Positions 16,428 to 25,171 of a stretch of DNA of 46,679 bases are shown here, piece by piece. Every line of letters starts with the position of its first letter. The stretch's first letter is position 1. The stretch is from assembly GCA_903900845.1 (NCBI GenBank), contig CAIUOU010000086.1, forward strand, positions 1 to 46,679, in the 5' to 3' direction. A model generated the notes under the pieces. It did not search any database, was not told the origin of the DNA, and was given only the letters and a program-made list of their open reading frames with translations. Source of the DNA: an uncultured Opitutia bacterium (GTDB lineage Bacteria > Verrucomicrobiota > Verrucomicrobiia > Opitutales > Opitutaceae). A program made the position numbers and the translations under genes.

Positions 16428-17732
16428 ATGAAAACGCCCCCTCAACCTGATCTGTCGCGTCGCGACTTCGTGAAACTCTCGGCCGCCGGCACCGGCGCCG
16501 CCGCCCTGGCGGGCATGTCCGCCCCTCGCGCGCTCGGCGCCAACAGCGGTTCCGACCGCATCCGCGTAGGTGTGATCGGCTGCGGCGGCCGCGGCACCGG
16601 CGCCGCGAAGAACTGCCTCGATTCGGCCCCCGGCGTCGAGATCGTCGCGCTCGGCGATTTGTTCGAGAACCAGGTCAACGCCGCGCAGAAGAAGCTCAAC
16701 CTGACCAAGGTCCAGAAATTCTGGGGCTTTGATAACTACGAGAAGGTCCTCGCGGCCGACATCGATATGGTGATACTGGCGGCCCCTCCGGGTTTCCGGC
16801 CGGTCCATTTCGAGGCCGCGGTCAACGCCAACACCGCCTCGCGCCGCATTCACATCTTCACCGAGAAGCCGGTGGCGGTTGACCCGGTCGGCTGCCGTCG
16901 GTTCATCGAGGCCGCGCGCAAATCCAAGGCGATGGGCGTGGCCGTCGTGGCTGGAACCCAGCGCCGGCACCAGCAGAGCTATGTCGATACCATCAAGCGC
17001 ATCCACGACGGCGAGATGGGCGAGCTCGTGGGCGGCCAGTGCTACTGGAATGGCGGCGGGATCTGGTTCCGGCAGAAGGACGACCCGAAGACTCCTTGGC
17101 TCGCAAATGTGTCGGACTTCGAGTGGCAATGCTGGAACTGGTACCACTGGGACTGGATCTGCGGCGATCACATCGTCGAGCAGCACATCCACAACATCGA
17201 CGTCATGAACTGGGCCTTCAACGGCCCTCCGGTGAAATTCACCGGCATGGGCGGCCGCCAGTCCCGCGGTAACATCCCGGGCAACATCTGGGACCATTTC
17301 GCCGTCGAGATGGAATACGCCAACGGCGTGCGCGTGATGAGCATGTGCCGGCACACGCCCAAATCCACCCCTCGCATCGCCGAGCGCATCGTGGGGTCAA
17401 AGGGCTACGCCGACCTCACCCAGTCCGGGGTCGCCACCATCAAGGGCGCGAAGCCGTTCAACTACGCGGGCCCGACGCCCGACCCGTACGTCATGGAGCA
17501 CACGCATCTGATCGAGAGCATCCGCCGCAACCAGCCGCTCAACGAGGGCGAGCAGGTCGCGATCAGCACGCTGACCGCGATCGGCGGCCGCATCTCCGCC
17601 TACACGGGCCGCGAGGTGTCGTGGAAATGGCTGATGGAGGGTTCCAAGCTCGACATCTTTCCGAAGGAGTGTCGGCCCGGCCCCGGGTTCTTCCCGAAGA
17701 TCCCGAATCCGGGCGAGACCGACCTCGTCTAA
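16428..17732 (+). CDS. Tat-exported Gfo/Idh/MocA-family oxidoreductase
   Basis: A 434-residue NAD(P)-dependent sugar oxidoreductase. The N-terminus holds a twin-arginine signal, SRRDFVKLSAAG (residues 10-21), so the folded enzyme is exported with its cofactor. The Rossmann motif is GVIGCGGRGTG (48-58), and the family's EKPVA lies at 146-150. Downstream, YWNGGGIWFRQKD and DHIVEQHIHNIDVMNWAF match the large Planctomycetota/Verrucomicrobiota branch often annotated as inositol 2-dehydrogenase-like. The real substrate is unknown, probably a polyol or a sugar derivative. The gene ends just before a strong hairpin terminator. Confidence 0.9.
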   Translation: MKTPPQPDLSRRDFVKLSAAGTGAAALAGMSAPRALGANSGSDRIRVGVIGCGGRGTGAAKNCLDSAPGVEIVALGDLFENQVNAAQKKLNLTKVQKFWGFDNYEKVLAADIDMVILAAPPGFRPVHFEAAVNANTASRRIHIFTEKPVAVDPVGCRRFIEAARKSKAMGVAVVAGTQRRHQQSYVDTIKRIHDGEMGELVGGQCYWNGGGIWFRQKDDPKTPWLANVSDFEWQCWNWYHWDWICGDHIVEQHIHNIDVMNWAFNGPPVKFTGMGGRQSRGNIPGNIWDHFAVEMEYANGVRVMSMCRHTPKSTPRIAERIVGSKGYADLTQSGVATIKGAKPFNYAGPTPDPYVMEHTHLIESIRRNQPLNEGEQVAISTLTAIGGRISAYTGREVSWKWLMEGSKLDIFPKECRPGPGFFPKIPNPGETDLV

Positions 17733-17752
17733 GGGATTTCTTTCCCGCCAGC

Positions 17753-18022
17753 TCACGCCCGGTCCGCGCGGCCGGGCTTTTTCATGTCTGCTCTCCGTCG
17801 GAGGCGTCGGAACTTTCCCGGCGGCATCTTGATACGGTGCCCCGAGTCGAGGTCCGTGAAGATGTGCCATTGCGAATCCTGGATGTGGTGCACCGCGACC
17901 TCCATCCGATGGCCGGCTTCGTGCGTGTATTCCTCCCTGGCGAAGCCGTGGTCCTCGCGGAGGATCGCTTCGCCGATTTCACCGCTGTGCGGCCCTGTGA
18001 CCTCGATCTTCCAAGGGTTCAT
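17753..18022 (-). CDS. Conserved-looking 89-residue protein downstream of the EF-G paralogue
   Basis: A small soluble protein starting MNPWKIEVTG and containing LREDHGFAREEYTHEAGHR and VHHIQDSQWHIFTDLDSG, then a basic tail rich in Arg and Lys (MPPGKFRRLRRRADMKK). No family was recognised. The N-terminal part looks like a compact alpha/beta domain and the tail could bind RNA or ribosomes; that is a guess from charge only. The ATG at 18022 lies 29 bases after the stop of the EF-G paralogue, so the two are probably one transcript. The terminator of the convergent gene overlaps its 3' end. Confidence 0.7.
   Translation of the reverse strand: MNPWKIEVTGPHSGEIGEAILREDHGFAREEYTHEAGHRMEVAVHHIQDSQWHIFTDLDSGHRIKMPPGKFRRLRRRADMKKPGRADRA
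17757..17782 (+). terminator. Intrinsic terminator after the oxidoreductase gene
   Basis: The stem GCCCGG (17757-17762) pairs with CCGGGC (17772-17777), and with one bulged T the pairing extends to nine base pairs (GCCCGG-T-CCG / CGGCCGGGC). A run of five T follows at 17778-17782. It overlaps the last codons of the minus-strand 89-residue gene, so one DNA stretch serves both. Confidence 0.8.
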
Positions 18023-18051
18023 GGCTGGCTTGGGTTTCACCGGCCTGGGGA

Positions 18052-20139
18052 TCACTTCGCGGTTTCCGCGCCGTTGCGTTTGGCCCGTTCGGCGGTGATG
18101 CGCTGAGCCGCCTCGGCGGGCAGTTCCGCGTAATGGTCGAACTGCTCCGCGTGGCGCCCACGGCCGCCCGTGAGCGCTCGCACCGTGTTGCCGTAGCGGT
18201 GGAGTTCCTTCAGCGGCACGTGCGCACGGACGACACGGAAACGACCCTCGACCTCCACCCCGATCACCTGACCGCGCCGGGCCGACAAATCGCCCAGCAC
18301 CGTGCCTACGCAGTCCTCGGGAGTGGTGACGCTCACCGCGTGCACGGGTTCCAGGAGGACGGGGGACGCGGCGAGGAAGCACTCCTTGAAGGCGTGGTAA
18401 GCGGCCACTTGGAAGGCGATATCCTTGGAGTCGACCGGGTGCATCTTGCCGTCGAAAAAATCCACCTTTACGTCGGTCACGCGGTACCCGGCGAGAACGC
18501 CCTCCCGGCAGGCGGTCGCGACCCCTTTTTCCACCGAGGGCACGAAGACGCGGTCGACATTGTTGCCGGCGAGGGACTCGGTGAACTCGATCCCTTGGTC
18601 GCGCGGGCCGGGCTCGATGCGCATCCACACCTCCGCGAATTGGCCGGCGCCGCCCGTCTGCTTCCGGTGCCGATAACGGGATTCCGCGCGGCCGCGCACG
18701 GTCTCGCGGTAGGCGATGGCCGGTTCCTCGAGCGATACCTCCACATTGAAGCGACGCGCCAATCGCTCCACGATCACCTGCAGGTGCAATTCTCCCTGGC
18801 CGGAGGCGATCGTCTGGTGCAGCTCGTCGTCGACACGGTGATGAAAGGTCGGGTCCTCGAGGTGCAGCTTCGCGAGACCAACCGCGAGTTTGTCCTCTTC
18901 GCCCTTCGAACGTAGCCGCAACGCCGTGTGGAGGTTGGGCGTGGGGTACTCGACCTTTGGCAGGCTTACCCGGAAGCGCGGGCTGCACAGAGTGTCGCCG
19001 GTGTGGGTGTTGCGCAGTTTCACGACCGCACCGAGGTCGCCGGCCGCGAGCCGGGCGACTGGAGTGCGCTCGCGGCCGTTCAGCAGGTAGATCTGACTGA
19101 GTCGCTCGGTGCCGCCGCGGGAGGTGTTGACGAGCTCATCCCCGGAGCCGACGGAGCCGGCGAAGACGCGGAACAGCGACAGCTCGCCCACGCCGGGCTC
19201 GTTCATTGTCTTGAAGACAAATACCACGGGCTCCGGTTGATCGAGCCGCACGATTCCCGGGAGGCCGCCGGCGTCGCGGGCCGGAACTTCGGCGCGGTCC
19301 AGCGGCGAGGAACCGTACTTCGCGACGAAGTCTAGCAGGCGCGCGACGCCCACGTTGGTCTCCGCCGAGACGGCGAACAGGGGTACGATCACCTGGCGCT
19401 GGATCGCCTGGTGCAAGCCGGCGCGCAGTTCATCCTCCGCCAGCAGACCGTTCGCGAAAAAGCGCTCCAGCAGGCCGTCGTCCGATTCCGCGACGTACTC
19501 GATCAGTTCGCGATGCAGCGCCTGCACGCGCGCGGATAGCTCGCCGGCGGGCTCCTCGGTGTGCTTTCCCGCGCCGCCGCTCGCGTAGACCGTCACCCGG
19601 TTACGCATGACATCCAGCACCCGGTGGAAGCCAGGGCCGGAATCCAGCGGGATCGCGAAGGGAAACACGTTCCGGCCGAAATGCGCGCGGGCGTCGGCGA
19701 GGACGGCCTCGAAGTCGACCTGCGCCTTGTCGAGGGCGTTCACCACGATGGCCTTCGGCAGACCGAAGTGCGTGCAGTAACTCCAGGCGGCGTCGGTGCC
19801 GATGCCCAAGCCGTGTGCGGCGTTGATGACGATGAGGGCGGAGTCGCACACGCGCATGGCCCCGAGGCCCTCCGCGAGGAAGTCGTTGTAGCCCGGGCAA
19901 TCCAGCAGGTTTAGTTTCCTTCCGAGCCACTCCGCGTGGAGCAGCGAGCAGTGCACCGAGATGAGGTGCTCCCGCTCGCTGGCGTGGTAGTCGGAGACGG
20001 TCGTGCCGTGGGCGATGGAGCCCATGCGGCCGAGGCGGCCGGCGCAGGCGAGCATCGCCTCGCACAGCATTGTTTTCCCGGCGGAAGCGTGGCCGAGAAT
20101 GGCGAGGTTTCTGAGGTCAGGTGCGGCGGGCTCTTTCAT
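18052..20139 (-). CDS. EF-G paralogue (EF-G2-like) with non-canonical GTPase motifs
   Basis: A 695-residue protein with the five-domain layout of elongation factor G. G1 is intact (GHASAGKT, 16-23). The RGITI-type switch I is not recognisable, the region reading SEREHLISVHCS. G3 is DCPGYND, with Tyr84 where translocases have the catalytic His. G4 is NALD (134-137) instead of NKxD. G5 (VSAE) is present. Domain IV has YRHRKQTGGAGQFAEVWMRI and domain V the usual GDLSARRG. Such paralogues with DxPGY occur in several phyla and are usually not the main translocase; roles in recycling or stress have been suggested for some. The main fusA is not in the window. Confidence 0.88.
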   Translation of the reverse strand: MKEPAAPDLRNLAILGHASAGKTMLCEAMLACAGRLGRMGSIAHGTTVSDYHASEREHLISVHCSLLHAEWLGRKLNLLDCPGYNDFLAEGLGAMRVCDSALIVINAAHGLGIGTDAAWSYCTHFGLPKAIVVNALDKAQVDFEAVLADARAHFGRNVFPFAIPLDSGPGFHRVLDVMRNRVTVYASGGAGKHTEEPAGELSARVQALHRELIEYVAESDDGLLERFFANGLLAEDELRAGLHQAIQRQVIVPLFAVSAETNVGVARLLDFVAKYGSSPLDRAEVPARDAGGLPGIVRLDQPEPVVFVFKTMNEPGVGELSLFRVFAGSVGSGDELVNTSRGGTERLSQIYLLNGRERTPVARLAAGDLGAVVKLRNTHTGDTLCSPRFRVSLPKVEYPTPNLHTALRLRSKGEEDKLAVGLAKLHLEDPTFHHRVDDELHQTIASGQGELHLQVIVERLARRFNVEVSLEEPAIAYRETVRGRAESRYRHRKQTGGAGQFAEVWMRIEPGPRDQGIEFTESLAGNNVDRVFVPSVEKGVATACREGVLAGYRVTDVKVDFFDGKMHPVDSKDIAFQVAAYHAFKECFLAASPVLLEPVHAVSVTTPEDCVGTVLGDLSARRGQVIGVEVEGRFRVVRAHVPLKELHRYGNTVRALTGGRGRHAEQFDHYAELPAEAAQRITAERAKRNGAETAK

Positions 20140-20317
20140 GGTTGGTGGGCGGCAGGTTGGAGCGTGAGGGCGGGCCGGCGGTCGGGGCGGAGTCTAGGGT
20201 AAGCCGGCAACCTGTGCTCCGCGCGTCTTGCGAGACCGTGCGCGGTCCTTGGTCGGCGGGGCCGCGGTGGAAGACATCGCGGTTGATTGTTCGCCGGCGG
20301 CGCGCAACGTGACGCGC

Positions 20318-23032
20318 GTGAGATTTCCCCGGGGATTCCGCCGCTTGTGGTTGCCGGCCGCGTTGCTCGGTCTCCCCGCGTTCGCGCAGGAACCTCTGAA
20401 CCCGCCTGCCCCGCTGCGGGCCGCCGCGGCAGCGGGGAGCACGGCGGGCGAAGAGGCGGCGAACCTGATCGCCGCCCGGCGCACCCACGACCTCGGCCTG
20501 CCCGGCGTCGCGGCGGACCTTTACCGCCGTGTACTGGCCGGCGGGGCCGCCGACCGTGGCGCGATCTCCCTCGCGCTGGTTTCGGCGCTGCTTGACGCGG
20601 GACGGCTCGACGAGGCCGAAAAGGCGATGGGCGAGCAGCCGGAGCCGCGTTCCGCGGCCTGGCGATTGCGCGGCGGCTTGCTCGCGAACCAGCGGCGCGC
20701 TTTCGACCGGGTCCGGGCGGAACTCGCGGCGCTGCGGGAGGCGGATTTACCGGCGGATGATCTTCCGTGGCTTTTCTTCCTTCAGGCCGAGTTGCAGGTG
20801 GCCCAGGGGAGCGACCTGACGCGGGCGAGGGAGCTCTACGCCAAGGCGGAGGCGGCGGCGCGTTCCGACCTCGCGCGCGCGCGGTTCGCCTTGGGTGCCG
20901 AGGTCCTGCGTCTGCGCATGAGCGCCCCGAGGGAGTCCGACCTCAAGGGGGCGCGCGACAACTACGAGCGATACCAAGGCACGCCGGTCGGCTACGGTTT
21001 CGCGCAGAATTACGCCGTTTCCCTCGATGCGCTCGGACAGAAGGGGCAGGCGGTCTCGTTTCTCCAGGGAGTGCTGGTCGGCCTGCCCGCCCAAGAGAGG
21101 GTGTGGTGGGACAAGCTGCGGCTGGTGCTCGGCATCATCGGGGACCGCTCGCGCAACGGCGCGGGGCGCAACGCGCTCGGTCAATTGCTGGAGACCGGAT
21201 CGGATCCGGTCATGCAACGGCAGGCGTTACAGATCCTCGCCGGGGAGTCGGCCGCCGAGCCCGAGCGGGCGCATTTCCGTTCCCTGTTGGGCCGCCTCAT
21301 CGGCCGGCAGCCCGATCATCCCGTCAAGGAAGCGCTGCTATTCCTCCGGGCCCAAGTGGCGTTGGCGGAAAAGGACTACGCGCAGGCGGAGGAGGATGCG
21401 AACGGCCTGCTCCGGCAGTACGCGCTCTCTCCGCTCCGGGCCCACGCCCTCGCGGTGCTGGCCCAGTCCGCTTGGGAGCAACGCCGTTTCCGTTTGGCCG
21501 CGGATTTCTGCCAGCGCACCCGGTCCGAGCTCCGCGGAGTCGCCGGGGTTGCTTCGAACGCGACGGCGGGTCGGCGGCTGCAGTCCCAGCTGGGCGTGAT
21601 GGAGGCGGAATCGTGGTACCGTGCAGGTTTGGCCGGGGGAGACCGGGGTGATTTTCGGAGCGCCGCCGACGCTTACGCGGCCGTTCTTCGGGAAGCGGCG
21701 GGGGAAATCGCCGCTTCCCGGGTGGGGGCGCTGATGCTGCAGCGGATATTGTCCGAAATCCGGGCGGGCTCACCGGAGGCGGGCGGGGTTTTGGACGAGT
21801 ACGCGCGGGAGAGCGCGTTCGATCCGGCGAGTCGCTGGCAGGCGGAGTGGGCGCTCGCACGCTCGCTCCAGGTGCAGGGCGCGGATGGCCTGCGTGAGGC
21901 CTACGGGCGCGTGAACCGGCTGCTTGAAGCGGGTGCCAACGCCGCTGGGGCGGGTGCCGTCCGGCCGGAATTACGGGTGCGGATGGCTTGGCTGCAGGCG
22001 CGTTTGTCTTTCGAGACGGGCGACCTGGAACGCACGCTGGGTCTGGTGGAACAACTCGTGGCGACGCCCCTGCCCGGGGACCCGGCCCTGCGCTCCGACA
22101 TCGCGGGCACCTCGACCTTGTTGCGGGCGCGGGCGGAGTTCGCGCTGGGCCGCGAGGACGCCGCGCTCGAAACGCTGAAGCGGCTGCGCGGAGAATTCCC
22201 CCGGAGCGATGCCGCCGCCTCGTCCTACCTGATCGAGTCGGAGCAATACGCGGGGCGGGAGCAGATCGACAAGGCGCGCAACGCACTGATCGCCCTCACG
22301 GATCAGGGGGAGTACCGGAATAATGAATACGTGCCTTTCGCGCTTTTCCGGCTCGCCTCCCTGGCGGAGCGCCTCGGCCGGCCGGAGAACCTGCAGGAGG
22401 CCAACAAACGGCTGGAGGAACTGGTCGGGCATCCGGCGGCCAACGGTCAAGCCGATCTGGTTTTCGCGGCCCGCCTCCGTCAGGGGGATATCTTCCGCAA
22501 ACTCAATGACTTCGATGCGGCTGGCCGTGCCTATGAGGATCTGATCAATCGCTATCCGCGACGCCCCGACGTCGTGATGGCGCAGTTGGCGCTGGCCGCC
22601 ACGTATTCGGCCCGGGCCGCGGCGGCGGGCACAGCGCCGGCCGGCCGTTCGTACGCCGACAGCGCGCAGTTGATCTACGAGCAATTGCGCGACCGGGTCG
22701 ACGCTCCCCGCGACGTCCGGGTCGAGGCGGGCTACAACCTCGGTCTGCTCCTCGCGCGTCGGGGTCGGGCCGAGGAGGCGATCGTGGTCTGGTCGCGCGA
22801 CGTGGTGACCCCCTTCCTGCGGGAGGAGGCGCGCCCGTTCGAATCGGATGCGAAGCGTCCCTATTTTCTCGCCCGCACCCTGCGCGACCTGGGCGACCTG
22901 CTGGAAAAACTCGGGCGTCTCGACGAGGCTCGCGAAGCCTACCGGCTGCTGCTCGACAAGCGTCTCCCTGTCGGGGAATCGGTCGCGCGCACCCGTCTTG
23001 CCCAGCTCGGAGGCCCGGCGCTGGGGAAATGA
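20318..23032 (+). CDS. Large periplasmic TPR-repeat protein upstream of ExbB/ExbD
   Basis: A 904-residue exported protein. The GTG at 20318 gives a short signal peptide (RRLWLPAALLGLPAFAQ); another GTG at 20309 and a TTG at 20228 are also in frame. The rest is alpha-helical TPR-like repeats, for instance GLPGVAADLYRRVLAGG near the N-terminus and RKLNDFDAAGRAYEDLINRY and LGRLDEAREAYRLLLDKR near the C-terminus. TPR proteins in this position are common in ExbB/ExbD clusters of this phylum and may scaffold the envelope complex; that role is inferred from neighbours. It is divergent from the EF-G paralogue gene. Confidence 0.82.
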   Translation: MRFPRGFRRLWLPAALLGLPAFAQEPLNPPAPLRAAAAAGSTAGEEAANLIAARRTHDLGLPGVAADLYRRVLAGGAADRGAISLALVSALLDAGRLDEAEKAMGEQPEPRSAAWRLRGGLLANQRRAFDRVRAELAALREADLPADDLPWLFFLQAELQVAQGSDLTRARELYAKAEAAARSDLARARFALGAEVLRLRMSAPRESDLKGARDNYERYQGTPVGYGFAQNYAVSLDALGQKGQAVSFLQGVLVGLPAQERVWWDKLRLVLGIIGDRSRNGAGRNALGQLLETGSDPVMQRQALQILAGESAAEPERAHFRSLLGRLIGRQPDHPVKEALLFLRAQVALAEKDYAQAEEDANGLLRQYALSPLRAHALAVLAQSAWEQRRFRLAADFCQRTRSELRGVAGVASNATAGRRLQSQLGVMEAESWYRAGLAGGDRGDFRSAADAYAAVLREAAGEIAASRVGALMLQRILSEIRAGSPEAGGVLDEYARESAFDPASRWQAEWALARSLQVQGADGLREAYGRVNRLLEAGANAAGAGAVRPELRVRMAWLQARLSFETGDLERTLGLVEQLVATPLPGDPALRSDIAGTSTLLRARAEFALGREDAALETLKRLRGEFPRSDAAASSYLIESEQYAGREQIDKARNALIALTDQGEYRNNEYVPFALFRLASLAERLGRPENLQEANKRLEELVGHPAANGQADLVFAARLRQGDIFRKLNDFDAAGRAYEDLINRYPRRPDVVMAQLALAATYSARAAAAGTAPAGRSYADSAQLIYEQLRDRVDAPRDVRVEAGYNLGLLLARRGRAEEAIVVWSRDVVTPFLREEARPFESDAKRPYFLARTLRDLGDLLEKLGRLDEAREAYRLLLDKRLPVGESVARTRLAQLGGPALGK

Positions 23033-23069
23033 AATTGCCCGCGCCCGCCGCCGCCCAAACCCTGCCGCC

Positions 23070-23711
23070 ATGTCCGGAAATGAACTGAGTCTCCTTGCCC
23101 GGGGTGGACCCATGATGTGGGTCCTTGGGGCGCTCGCGCTCCTCCTCTTCACGATCTTCATCGAGCGCGCCCTTTTCCTGCACCGCGGGCAGATCCGCGC
23201 GGAGGCGTTCATCGACGGCATAAGGAACATCCTCGCGCGGCGGCGCCTCGTCGAGGCGTTGACGGTCTGCGAGGAGACGCCTGGCCCCGTGGCTTCGGTG
23301 GTGAAGGCGGCGCTGCTCAACGCCGATGCCACGGAGGAACGCATGCGGCTGCAGGTACAGGAGGCCGCCCTCAACGAGATCCCCGTGCTGGAGCGGCGGA
23401 TCGGAGCCCTCGCCGTGATCGCGCAGGTGGCGCCGCTCGTCGGCATCCTGGGGACGGTACTCGGCATGATCGCCACCTTTGCGGCGTTCGAGCAGGGCGG
23501 GAATTACGCCATGGCCTCGGCGCTTTCCCGGGGCATGTGGCAGGCCCTCGCGGCCACCGCCGGCGGCTTGCTCCTCGCCATCCCCGCGCATCTCGCGCAC
23601 CACTTCCTTTCCGCCCGGGTCCGCGCGATCGTCCGTGATGTGGAGTGGTCCGGCAACGAGATCATGAAGTATCTTATCACCGAATACCGAGCGGGCTCCG
23701 GGGGCTCCTGA
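23070..23711 (+). CDS. exbB: ExbB/TolQ/MotA-type proton channel subunit
   Basis: A 213-residue inner-membrane protein with three membrane segments. It begins LARGGPMMWVLGALALLLFTIFIERALFL as in ExbB/TolQ. The paired segments IAQVAPLVGILGTVLGMIATF and GMWQALAATAGGLLLAIPAHL carry the core motifs of the proton-channel bundle. With an ExbD partner it converts proton flow into mechanical work on the outer membrane. The ATG at 23070 lies 37 bases after the TPR gene, and the ExbD-like gene begins one base after its stop codon. Confidence 0.93.
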   Translation: MSGNELSLLARGGPMMWVLGALALLLFTIFIERALFLHRGQIRAEAFIDGIRNILARRRLVEALTVCEETPGPVASVVKAALLNADATEERMRLQVQEAALNEIPVLERRIGALAVIAQVAPLVGILGTVLGMIATFAAFEQGGNYAMASALSRGMWQALAATAGGLLLAIPAHLAHHFLSARVRAIVRDVEWSGNEIMKYLITEYRAGSGGS

Positions 23712-23712
23712 G

Positions 23713-24171
23713 ATGATCACCCGGCCCCTCGATCTCGCCTCCCGCCTGCGTCCGCCTCCGCGCGGGCTCGACTGGCTCTTCGTGGTGAACGTCGGGCTCC
23801 TGGTGCTCTTCTTCTCGTTATTTGGTTCCCGCTTCGTGCTGGCCCCAGGTCTCGGGGTGGATTTCCGTCTGCCGCAGGTCGCGGGCTCATCGGGATCCGC
23901 ACGGCCGACTTCCCACGTCATCTCCGTCATAAACTCCGGACAGGTCTTCACGCCCGACGGTTTGACCGGGATCGATGACCTGGGGCGATGGCTGAAGTCC
24001 CAGGCGGCGCGCACTGCCGGCCCGCGGCTATTGGTGCGCGCGGGCGCGGAGGTCCCCGTTTTTGTTCTAGCTGACGTCGCGGCGGCGGCAACCGCGGCCG
24101 GCTTCGAGTTGGTGTGGGCGGTGGGCGATCCCGGCCTGGGCACGGATCGCGGCCGGTCCGGTGCACCCTAA
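23713..24171 (+). CDS. ExbD/TolR-like protein with Asn in place of the membrane Asp
   Basis: A 152-residue protein with one N-terminal membrane segment (LFVVNVGLLVLFFSLFG) and a periplasmic domain of ExbD/TolR shape (SHVISVINSGQVFTPDG, LLVRAGAEVPVFVLADV). In ExbD and TolR the segment begins near a proton-carrying Asp, in a VDVxLVLL context. Here the matching position (residue 26) is Asn, encoded by AAC. An Asp at residue 20 lies six residues earlier at the cytoplasmic edge and could substitute. The gene follows exbB by one base and precedes the TonB-position gene by three, so the cluster is tightly coupled. Confidence 0.8.
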   Translation: MITRPLDLASRLRPPPRGLDWLFVVNVGLLVLFFSLFGSRFVLAPGLGVDFRLPQVAGSSGSARPTSHVISVINSGQVFTPDGLTGIDDLGRWLKSQAARTAGPRLLVRAGAEVPVFVLADVAAAATAAGFELVWAVGDPGLGTDRGRSGAP

Positions 24172-24174
24172 GCC

Positions 24175-24915
24175 ATGCCGCGTTCCGAGCGATGGGTTTG
24201 GCTTTTTTCCGGCGCATCGGCCATGGCTCTGGTCGCGGGGGCGGCGGCCCTGCTGCGCTTTCCTCCCTCTGCTCCGCCTTCGACCGCCGTAGCCGGTCAG
24301 GTCGTGGTGCAGATCGCGCGCCCTGGGATGGGGGACAGCCTGCTGCAGGATGAAGCGGTCCTGCGGGATCCTCGTCCGCTTTTCCTGCCTACGCGTCTCA
24401 ACGCCACGCCGACAGACCCGAGGCGCGAGGCCGGTCGCACGCTCTTCGACCTCGATCGTGCGGCTGATGAACCGGGTGAAAGCGATGCGGCCATCCTGCG
24501 CGAACTGCCTCCGGTGGCCGTGCTCAACAGCAGGCCGGCCGGTGATGCCTCGGGTCTGGATGCCTTGGCTCCGAGCCAAGCCGAGGTCGGGGTGGTGGGC
24601 TTGGGTCGCGGACAAAGGGGCGTGCAGCCGCTCCTGCCACGAGGCGGTTATTTGCAGGTGTTTTCCGCCGCTTCCGGCGCCGTGGTGCTGGCGGAGGCTC
24701 TTGCCCCCGGCTTGGCTCCCACCGGGAGCAAGGATTGGGAACCGCTGGAGCTTTTTGCGGCGGTTGACGCGGCGGGCTTGGCTTCGCCGCTGGTTCTGGT
24801 CAACAGCTCTACGGTCGAGGATGTTGATGCCCATTTTAAGCGAATTCTGGCGCAGGTTTTCCGCGTGGGCGAACGTTTGCCTCCTGGTTTTTTTCGTCTC
24901 GTGGTCGGACCGTGA
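24175..24915 (+). CDS. Membrane-anchored periplasmic protein in the TonB position
   Basis: A 246-residue protein with one N-terminal membrane segment (VWLFSGASAMALVAGAAALL) and an otherwise periplasmic chain. The middle has proline-rich pieces (RDPRPLFLPTRLNATPTDPR) as in a TonB spacer, but the C-terminus (DVDAHFKRILAQVFRVGERL) has no recognisable TonB YP motif. Its place after exbB and an exbD-like gene suggests it receives the energy from that pair, taking the part of TonB or TolA. This is inference from position; no family was recognised. Confidence 0.68.
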   Translation: MPRSERWVWLFSGASAMALVAGAAALLRFPPSAPPSTAVAGQVVVQIARPGMGDSLLQDEAVLRDPRPLFLPTRLNATPTDPRREAGRTLFDLDRAADEPGESDAAILRELPPVAVLNSRPAGDASGLDALAPSQAEVGVVGLGRGQRGVQPLLPRGGYLQVFSAASGAVVLAEALAPGLAPTGSKDWEPLELFAAVDAAGLASPLVLVNSSTVEDVDAHFKRILAQVFRVGERLPPGFFRLVVGP

Positions 24916-24945
24916 TGAATTTCGTAAATTCGTGTGAATTTGCTG

Positions 24946-24974
24946 TTGACGGTGCCGGAGCCGGCTCGCACGTT
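24946..24974 (+). promoter_or_regulatory. Weak candidate promoter for tRNA-Thr/tuf
   Basis: TTGACG at 24946-24951 is a good -35 match upstream of the first tRNA of the translation operon. With a 17-base spacer the -10 would be CACGTT (24969-24974), a poor match, so only the -35 half is persuasive. A GC-rich inverted repeat (GCCGGAGCCGGC) fills the spacer. Confidence 0.25.
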
Positions 24975-25011
24975 TTTCAGCTCTTTTCGTTTTTTGGCAC
25001 TCTCTCTTTCC

Positions 25012-25087
25012 GCCCAGATAGCTCAGTTGGTAGAGCACCCCCTTGGTAAGGGGGAGGTCGACGGTTCAAGTCCGTTTCTGGGCTCCA
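25012..25087 (+). tRNA. tRNA-Thr (anticodon GGT)
   Basis: A full cloverleaf can be drawn. The acceptor stem GCCCAGA pairs with TCTGGGC, the D-arm is GCTCAGTTGGTAGAGC, the anticodon stem CCCCC/GGGGG encloses the loop TTGGTAA with anticodon GGT, and the T-arm holds GGTTCAAGTCC. The discriminator is T and CCA is encoded at 25085-25087. A tRNA-Thr(GGU) gene directly before tuf is also found in Escherichia coli (thrT-tufB), an old conserved arrangement. Confidence 0.97.
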
Positions 25088-25171
25088 GGGTCAGAAAGCA
25101 CGTCGAATCAGGCTTCTGCGACGTTAAACCAGAGGTCATCCCTTCCTTCATCACCCAAACAACCGTCTCCC

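Noticed and set aside
17753-18988. 411-residue minus-strand frame joining part of the EF-G paralogue region to the small gene
   Set aside because: Most of it is an out-of-frame reading of the EF-G paralogue; only the last 89 residues, after ATG 18022, look like a protein.
22545-24143. 532-residue minus-strand frame over the ExbB/ExbD genes
   Set aside because: Low-complexity antisense reading; ExbB and ExbD motifs on the plus strand are unmistakable.
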